Below, piece by piece: positions 59,387-64,000 of a DNA stretch of 64,000 bases. Position numbers and translations under genes: made by a program. Origin of the DNA: Gemmatimonadaceae bacterium (GTDB lineage Bacteria; Gemmatimonadota; Gemmatimonadetes; Gemmatimonadales; Gemmatimonadaceae). Position 1 is the first letter of the stretch; every line of letters begins with the position of its first letter. The notes under the pieces are model-generated. The model was given only the letters and a program-made list of their open reading frames with translations, had not been told where the DNA came from and did no database searches. The stretch lies in NCBI GenBank assembly GCA_035606695.1, contig DATNEW010000017.1, forward strand, positions 1-64,000, read 5' to 3'.

Positions 59387-61231
59387 TTATGCAGACGTCT
59401 CGCGAATCATCTGCTCGGTGGTGGTGATCCCCTTCATCACCTTGAGCCACGCGTCCATGCGCAGCGTCAGCATGCCTTCCTCGATCGCGCCGTCGCGGAG
59501 CTCGGCGGCGCCCAGATTCTGCATGACCAGCTTTCGCAAATGCGGCGTCATCACCATGACCTCGTACACGCCCTGGCGGCCTTTCATGCCCGTGCCGTTG
59601 CACTGATCGCAGCCCTTGCCCTTGAAGAAGCCGAGCTCCTTGACCTTGGTGTCGAGGCTCAGCGTCTCGAGGAACGGCGCCGCTTCCTTGGTGGCTTTCG
59701 CTTTCGCGTTGACGAGCGCCTCCTCGGTGAAGCGGAGATCGCGCATCGAGGTCTCGGGCGTCACCTTGGCCGCGTCCAGCTCGAGCTTGTCGGGTACGTA
59801 CTGCACCTTGCAGTTGGAGCAGATGCGCCGCACCAGCCGCTGCGCGAGAATCAGGTTGAGCGCCGACGCCACGTTGAACGGCTCGAGGCCCATGTCCAGC
59901 AGACGCGTCACCGTTTCCGGTGCCGAGTTGGTGTGTAGCGTCGACAGCACCATGTGGCCCGTGAGCGCCGCCTTGATCGCGATGCCGCCGGTTTCGAGAT
60001 CTCGAATCTCGCCGACCATGATGATGTTCGGATCCTGCCGCAGGAACGCTTTCAGCGCCGCGGCGAACGTCATGCCGATCTCGTTGCGCACCAGTACCTG
60101 GTTGATGCCGTAGAGGTTGTACTCCACGGGATCTTCCGCGGTCATGATGTTCACGTCGATCGTGTTCACCTTCGACAGCGACGAGTAGAGCGTCGTCGTC
60201 TTGCCCGAGCCCGTCGGACCGGTGACGAGCACCATGCCGTACGGATTCGACACCGCTTCCATCAGATCGTGCTCGGCACGCGGCTCAATGCCGAATTTCT
60301 CGAGGTCGAAGGTGAGGTTGCCCTTGTCGAGAATACGGAGCACGATCTTCTCGCCGAACAGCGTGGGCAGCGTCGACACGCGGAAGTCGATCACCTTGTT
60401 GCCCATCTTGAGCTTGATACGGCCGTCCTGCGGCACGCGGCGTTCGGCGATGTTGAGCGACGACATGATCTTAAAGCGTGAGATCAACGCCGCCTTGAGC
60501 TTCATGGGCGGCTTCATGATCTCCTGCAACGCACCGTCGATGCGGTAGCGCACGCGGATGTCGTGCTCGAAGCACTCGAAGTGAATGTCCGAGGCGCCGC
60601 GCTTGACGGCATCGGTGAGGATGGCGTTGATCAGCTTGACGACCGGCGCGTCTTCCATCTGCGCCTGGAGCGCCGCCTGCGAAACTTCTTCTTCCGTCTC
60701 CTCGACGACTTCGACGTCGCCGCCCATGTCGCCGAGCTCGTCGATGGTATCCATCAACGACGCCATCTGTTGTTCGTCCGAGGCGCCGTAGATCTTCTCG
60801 ATGAGATTGCGCAGCGTGAACTCGCCCGCGATCACCGGGAAGATGTCGTACCGCGTGATGAACTTGAGATCCTCGAGCACACCCAGGTTCGCCGGGTCGG
60901 CCATCGCCACGGTGAGCGTGCGTCCGTCGCGCTTGAGCGGAATGACCAGGTTCTTCTGCGCGAGGTCGTTCGGGATCATCTTCGCGATTTTTGGGTCGAC
61001 CTCGAATCGCGAAAGGTCCACGGCCGGCATCTTGTGCTGCTTGGCGAGCATCTTCGTCAATTCGACTTCCTGAATGAAGCCGAGCTTGACGAGGTTGTAG
61101 CCGACGCGGGTGTTCGTCTGCTTCGCTTCCAGCAACGCCTTGGCAAGCTGTTCGCCGGTGATCAGCCCCTCTTTGTGGAGGAGATCACCGATGCGTTCGA
61201 CGGACGTGGGGGTCGGGTGTGGCGCAGCCAT
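59387..61231 (-). CDS. pilB: Type IV pilus extension ATPase PilB
   Basis: A 614-residue PilB/GspE-family ATPase that powers pilus assembly. The N-terminal GSPII_E domain covers about residues 1-160 (IGDLLHKEGLITGEQLAKAL). The ATPase half has GASDIHFECFEHDIRVRYRI, Walker A GPTGSGKTT, Asp box (TAEDPVEYNLYGINQVLV), Walker B (NIIMVGEIRDLETG) and His box (GHMVLSTLHTNSAPETVTR). A tetracysteine zinc site is seen in RICSNCKVQY and GCDQCNGTG, typical of PilB. An acidic stretch (EVVEETEEEVSQ) sits between the domains. It is followed on the opposite strand by the oxidoreductase operon, so it is not contiguous with pilT. Confidence 0.95.
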   Translation of the reverse strand: MAAPHPTPTSVERIGDLLHKEGLITGEQLAKALLEAKQTNTRVGYNLVKLGFIQEVELTKMLAKQHKMPAVDLSRFEVDPKIAKMIPNDLAQKNLVIPLKRDGRTLTVAMADPANLGVLEDLKFITRYDIFPVIAGEFTLRNLIEKIYGASDEQQMASLMDTIDELGDMGGDVEVVEETEEEVSQAALQAQMEDAPVVKLINAILTDAVKRGASDIHFECFEHDIRVRYRIDGALQEIMKPPMKLKAALISRFKIMSSLNIAERRVPQDGRIKLKMGNKVIDFRVSTLPTLFGEKIVLRILDKGNLTFDLEKFGIEPRAEHDLMEAVSNPYGMVLVTGPTGSGKTTTLYSSLSKVNTIDVNIMTAEDPVEYNLYGINQVLVRNEIGMTFAAALKAFLRQDPNIIMVGEIRDLETGGIAIKAALTGHMVLSTLHTNSAPETVTRLLDMGLEPFNVASALNLILAQRLVRRICSNCKVQYVPDKLELDAAKVTPETSMRDLRFTEEALVNAKAKATKEAAPFLETLSLDTKVKELGFFKGKGCDQCNGTGMKGRQGVYEVMVMTPHLRKLVMQNLGAAELRDGAIEEGMLTLRMDAWLKVMKGITTTEQMIRETSA

Positions 61232-61380
61232 GCGGAGCGGAGGAAGCTGGGGACGGGCCTGACTCTATAGTATCGGTAGGACGACCGGGGGCCCGAAGTC
61301 GTAAGGTCGGGAAGGCCCGGGGGGGTGTCAAGCAAAACGGCCCGGGCCGCTTGGGCCGGCACTTGTGGGACGCACTCGTT

Positions 61381-61421
61381 GTCATCCCGAGCGAAGGCGC
61401 GCAGCGCGGCAGTCGAGCCCC
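61381..61421. repeat. Partial copy of the GTCATCC..GGATGAC dispersed element
   Basis: GTCATCCCGAGCGAAGGCGC followed by a GTCGAGCCCCCGCC-like inner arm matches the left half of the element at 24618-24674. No inverted right half follows. It lies in the 201-base gap between pilB and the aminotransferase gene, next to the aminotransferase stop. Confidence 0.55.
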
Positions 61422-61432
61422 CGCCCGTGGAG

Positions 61433-62650
61433 CTATATGACCAGCTCGCCCGTGAGCGCCGCGCGCAACAGCTCCGAACCCGACCGAACCATCTCGGTGC
61501 CGCAACTGTATGCAAAGCGAATGGCGCCGGCCGAGTGTTCGCCGAACGCATCGCCCGGCGCGCTGCCGATGCCGGCCCTGGCAAGCCGCGCCGACAGCTC
61601 GCCGGCATCGCGCACCTGCAACCGTTCGTACAGCGTCTCGTCGAGCTCGGCCCACACGTAGAATGCGCCGCGCGGCGTGAACGGGTCCACGCCGTCGATC
61701 CCGCGCAGCGCCGACAGCAACACGTCGCGCCGCAGGAGATACTCGGCACGCATCTTCGCCAGCTGGTCCTGCGGTCCCGTGACGGCGGCAAGCGCGCCCC
61801 ACTGCGCCAGGCTGTTCACGCCGTTGATCGTGCAGCGCAGGAGCTTCTGAATTCGTTCCTGCAAGAGGGGCGCGCGCGTCACGATGTAGCCGGTGCGCAG
61901 GCCGCTCATGGCATATGACTTCGAGAATGAGAAAATACTGATCACCCGTTCCGCCCAGTCGCCGGCCAGCGACGCAACCGAATGGTGCACCGCCGGTTCG
62001 TAGATCACGTCCTCGTACGCTTCGTCCGATACGACCCACAGCTCGTGCTCGCGGGCCAGCTCGACGATCGCCGCCAACGATTCACGCGGCAGCACCGCTC
62101 CGGTGGGATTGTGCGGCGAGTTGACGAATATGGCGCGCGTCGCCGGCGTGATCGCGCGCGCGATCGCCGCCGGATCGTACGCGTAGTCTCCATCCGCATC
62201 CACGACCACGCGCACCGGCGCACCACCGGCCAGCCGAATATTCTCGGCGACTTCGGTCCACATCGGGTCGGGGATGATCACTTCGTCGCCTTCGCTCAAC
62301 AGCGCGCCGAACGCGACGTACAGTGCGTGCATCGCGCCGTTCGTCAGGAACACGTCGCCTTGATCCGCGTCGATGGCATTCTTTCGCGCGAGTTTTTCGG
62401 CGAGCGCGGCGCGCAGCTCCGGAATGCCGTCGTTGGGGACGTAGTGCGTCTTGCCCGCGGCCGCCGCGGACGACATGGCGTCGAGAATGTGCGGCGCGAC
62501 GGCAAAGCTCGGATCGCCCGACTCGAATCGAACGACTCTCGCTCCCGCGGCCTGGGCCTTCAGCAGCTCTTCGCGTATTTGCACGATCTTGCCGAACGAA
62601 ACCGTGTCGAGTCGATGCGACGCCAGGCCTTCCGGAGCGAGTGAGGTCAT
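61433..62650 (-). CDS. Class I/II pyridoxal-phosphate aminotransferase (aspartate-aminotransferase-like)
   Basis: A 405-residue fold-type-I aminotransferase. The PLP-lysine is in SIFSFSKSYAMSGLRTGY. Other conserved elements: YVPNDGIPELRAALAEKL, FLTNGAMHALYVAF (phosphate-side), NSPHNPTGAVL (substrate Asn-Pro), VVSDEAYEDVIYE (Asp and Tyr around the ring) and the C-terminal IRFAYSCGTEMV. I start at the ATG ending at 62650; the longer frame reaches into the dispersed repeat at 62688-62779 and is unlikely. The likely role is transamination of aspartate or another amino acid; exact specificity is not readable. Confidence 0.9.
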   Translation of the reverse strand: MTSLAPEGLASHRLDTVSFGKIVQIREELLKAQAAGARVVRFESGDPSFAVAPHILDAMSSAAAAGKTHYVPNDGIPELRAALAEKLARKNAIDADQGDVFLTNGAMHALYVAFGALLSEGDEVIIPDPMWTEVAENIRLAGGAPVRVVVDADGDYAYDPAAIARAITPATRAIFVNSPHNPTGAVLPRESLAAIVELAREHELWVVSDEAYEDVIYEPAVHHSVASLAGDWAERVISIFSFSKSYAMSGLRTGYIVTRAPLLQERIQKLLRCTINGVNSLAQWGALAAVTGPQDQLAKMRAEYLLRRDVLLSALRGIDGVDPFTPRGAFYVWAELDETLYERLQVRDAGELSARLARAGIGSAPGDAFGEHSAGAIRFAYSCGTEMVRSGSELLRAALTGELVI

Positions 62651-62687
62651 GGACGAGGTGGTTCGGGTGAAAGAGCTTTGCAACACT

Positions 62688-62779
62688 GTCATCCTGAGGG
62701 CCGCAGGCCCGAAGGACCCCTCTCTAAGCGGAACGCTCTCCTCGGCGACTGAGGGGTCCTTCGCTTCGCTCAGGATGAC
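62688..62779. repeat. Complete copy of the GTCATCC..GGATGAC dispersed element
   Basis: The ends GTCATCCTGAG and CTCAGGATGAC are inverse complements. The inner arms GAAGGACCCCTC (62711-62722) and GAGGGGTCCTTC (62751-62762) also pair, with an AGCG...CGCT loop region. The element lies directly after the stop of the HAD-like gene at 62792. Confidence 0.75.
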
Positions 62780-62791
62780 AATTCGGTTTTG

Positions 62792-63394
62792 CTACGCGAG
62801 CGACGCCAACTGCGACAACGATTTCGGCACGAGCGGCGACGCGCCCAGATCGAGCTGCGCGAGGAGCGTGCCCTTGCCATCGATTTGTGCCAGGGGTGAC
62901 AGCGCATCGAACCCGGTGTAGGCGCCGAGTGCGTCGAATCGAACATCGACTCCGTGGATGTCCGCGAGATCGAGCTCGAGCCGCGCGCCGACGCGCAGCA
63001 GTGCGTAACGCAGTCCCGCACTCACGAGCACGACACGAACGCCCTTGTACTTGAGTCGTCGCACCGTGAAGGCCGTTTCAGGCGGCAGCTGCGCGACGTA
63101 CTCCGAGGCGAGCGTATCGAGATCGTCGCGTCGCGGCCGAATGAGTGCGAGCCGCTCGCGGTAGAGATTCGCGGACGTCATTCCTTCGCGCTCCGCCTTC
63201 GCTGCCAAGTCAGCTACTCGTCGCCGGACGATGTCGCCGCGCCGCTGCGCGAGCCATGCGAAACACTCGAGCGCGGGCATGGCGGCCTCGACGTCGATGA
63301 CGACGGCGGTGTAAGCCGGGACCGTCGGCGCGCTCGAGCCGATCGGAAGGCGTGGCTCCGGAGCTGCGTGGGGACGTACGGGCTCGATGCGCAT
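62792..63394 (-). CDS. Degenerate, truncated HAD (SerB-like) protein
   Basis: A 200-residue protein related to phosphoserine-phosphatase-type HAD enzymes. The nucleophile motif region reads AVVIDVEAAM, so the first Asp is kept but the second is Glu and the usual Gly-Thr is gone. Motif II is GVRVVLVSAGLRYALLRVG and a motif III Lys may lie in DGKGTLLAQL. The protein ends soon after, without the GDGxND motif IV that binds the metal, and the dispersed repeat element begins 12 bases beyond its stop. Activity is doubtful. I use the ATG ending at 63394; GTG at 63436 with GGAAG upstream is an alternative. Confidence 0.6.
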   Translation of the reverse strand: MRIEPVRPHAAPEPRLPIGSSAPTVPAYTAVVIDVEAAMPALECFAWLAQRRGDIVRRRVADLAAKAEREGMTSANLYRERLALIRPRRDDLDTLASEYVAQLPPETAFTVRRLKYKGVRVVLVSAGLRYALLRVGARLELDLADIHGVDVRFDALGAYTGFDALSPLAQIDGKGTLLAQLDLGASPLVPKSLSQLASLA

Positions 63395-63439
63395 ATCGTA
63401 CTCTAATTCGTGCAGAAACTGCACGACAGTGAGCACGAT

Positions 63440-63460
63440 ATTGTATCTTCCGTCTACAAT
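63440..63460. promoter_or_regulatory. Inverted repeat ATTGTA-N9-TACAAT upstream of the HAD-like gene
   Basis: Perfect 6-base arms (63440-63445, 63455-63460) in the AT-rich gap between the ROK and HAD-like genes. TACAAT, read on the minus strand, could also serve as a -10 box. The adjacent ROK protein is a candidate regulator, but only by position. The half-site ATTGTA also occurs in the PadR operator at 34185-34217. Confidence 0.45.
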
Positions 63461-63499
63461 TGGATAATTCGTACTAGACTTCGTGAAAATTGCTCATGC

Positions 63500-64000
63500 T
63501 CAAGCGACACGCGGTGCCGCGAACGTCGGCGCCGCGACCAGCGCCACCGCGCCGAGCAGCCGATACTCGCCGGGGTTCGCGTCCGCGTAGACCGGCGTTC
63601 GCTGCGTCGCTTCGGTGAGCGTACCCGCGACCAGCTGCTCGCGCATCGGCGCCTCGATCAGCTCCCACGCCGCGGTGATCTCACCGCCGACATAGATCCG
63701 CTTTGGATTGAACGCGTTGATCACCGCGGCGAGTCCGCGTCCGATCTGCCGGCCTGTCTCGATCAACGTCGCCACCGCGGATGCTTCGCCCTGTTTCGCG
63801 CGGCGCACGATCTCCTCGACAGACACGCGGCCACCGCCGCCGTAGCGCGCGACCGTCGCCGCGTTGCACGAGAACGCCTCCCAGCATCCATGGCGTCCGC
63901 ACGCGCACGCCGGACCGCTCGGATCGAGCGAGACGTGGCCCAACTCTCCCGCGGTGTTCGTTTCGCCGCGCATGACTTCCCCACGCGTCACGATGCCGAC
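63500..64000 (-). CDS. ROK-family protein, N-terminus beyond the window
   Basis: The C-terminal 166 residues of a ROK protein (sugar kinase or NagC/Mlc-type repressor). The ROK signature is present: GELGHVSLDPSGPACACGRH with the zinc-type CACGRHGCWE cysteines, then PKRIYVGGEI, the sugar-kinase adenosine motif. The Glu and His of ELGHV would bind a sugar. Whether a DNA-binding domain lies upstream cannot be seen, so kinase and regulator are equally possible. The frame is open to the right edge, and it is followed on the same strand by the HAD-like gene. Confidence 0.88.
   Translation of the reverse strand, partial: VGIVTRGEVMRGETNTAGELGHVSLDPSGPACACGRHGCWEAFSCNAATVARYGGGGRVSVEEIVRRAKQGEASAVATLIETGRQIGRGLAAVINAFNPKRIYVGGEITAAWELIEAPMREQLVAGTLTEATQRTPVYADANPGEYRLLGAVALVAAPTFAAPRVA

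Noticed and set aside
1-64000. tRNA, rRNA, riboswitch, prophage, integrase or transposase genes
   Set aside because: I looked on both strands and saw nothing that supports any of these; a dedicated RNA search was not possible.

Overview
This is a 64 kb chromosomal window from a high-GC Gram-negative bacterium. The best guess is Gemmatimonadota (a Gemmatirosa/Gemmatimonas-like lineage); Acidobacteriota is the main alternative. The pointers are four PadR regulator/MacB-like 'orphan' permease pairs (ADOP type), many exported proteins whose signal peptides end in ...AQ or in a lipobox, a secreted Tricorn-type protease, split type IV pilus genes, and a lifestyle rich in exported hydrolases. No rRNA, tRNA, phage genes, transposase or CRISPR array were recognised. 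The assignment is inferred from gene content, not from a marker gene.

Layout. 1-4.4 kb (minus): a truncated sulfatase lipoprotein followed by two tandem arylsulfotransferase-family lipoproteins. 4.7-7.0 kb: an eight-haem exported cytochrome and a stand-alone receiver protein with Glu at the phospho-acceptor position. 7.2-11.3 kb (minus): Tricorn-like protease and dienelactone hydrolase. 11.5-16.9 kb: a TetR regulator with two divergently arranged DHA2 drug-efflux pumps, the second followed at once by a sensor kinase. 17.0-19.1 kb: CocE-like hydrolase. 19.2-24.6 kb (plus): a tightly packed five-gene operon (creatininase-like amidohydrolase, ketopantoate-reductase-like dehydrogenase, SDR dehydrogenase, M20 peptidase, APC permease) that looks like uptake and breakdown of an unidentified amide or peptide-like compound.

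24.75-29.8 kb (minus): a potassium locus with KdpE, a KdpD lacking its N-terminal sensor half, an isolated 93-residue fragment of the KdpB actuator domain, and a KimA-type potassium importer. No other kdp structural gene is present. 29.9-34.2 kb: YciI-like protein, FMN reductase, exported cupin-like protein, RhlE-type RNA helicase and membrane metallophosphoesterase. 34.2-49.1 kb: four PadR/ADOP modules, with the PadR subtype matching the N-terminal domain of the partner permease, plus a secreted Gln/Tyr-rich protein and an exported amidohydrolase. 49.1-61.2 kb: pilC, pilT and pilB on the minus strand, separated by plus-strand inserts (a Kef-type antiporter; a VapBC pair and a PaoABC-like molybdenum oxidoreductase whose first subunit carries a Cys-less peroxiredoxin-like domain). 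61.4-64.0 kb (minus): aminotransferase, a degenerate HAD/SerB-like protein and a ROK protein cut by the window edge.

Between genes there are several long hairpins. Two share a 10-bp repeated unit arranged as an inverted repeat, and a GTCATCC..GGATGAC dispersed element occurs in whole or part at four places. All functional statements rest on reading translated sequence and motifs; no database search or folding calculation was run.
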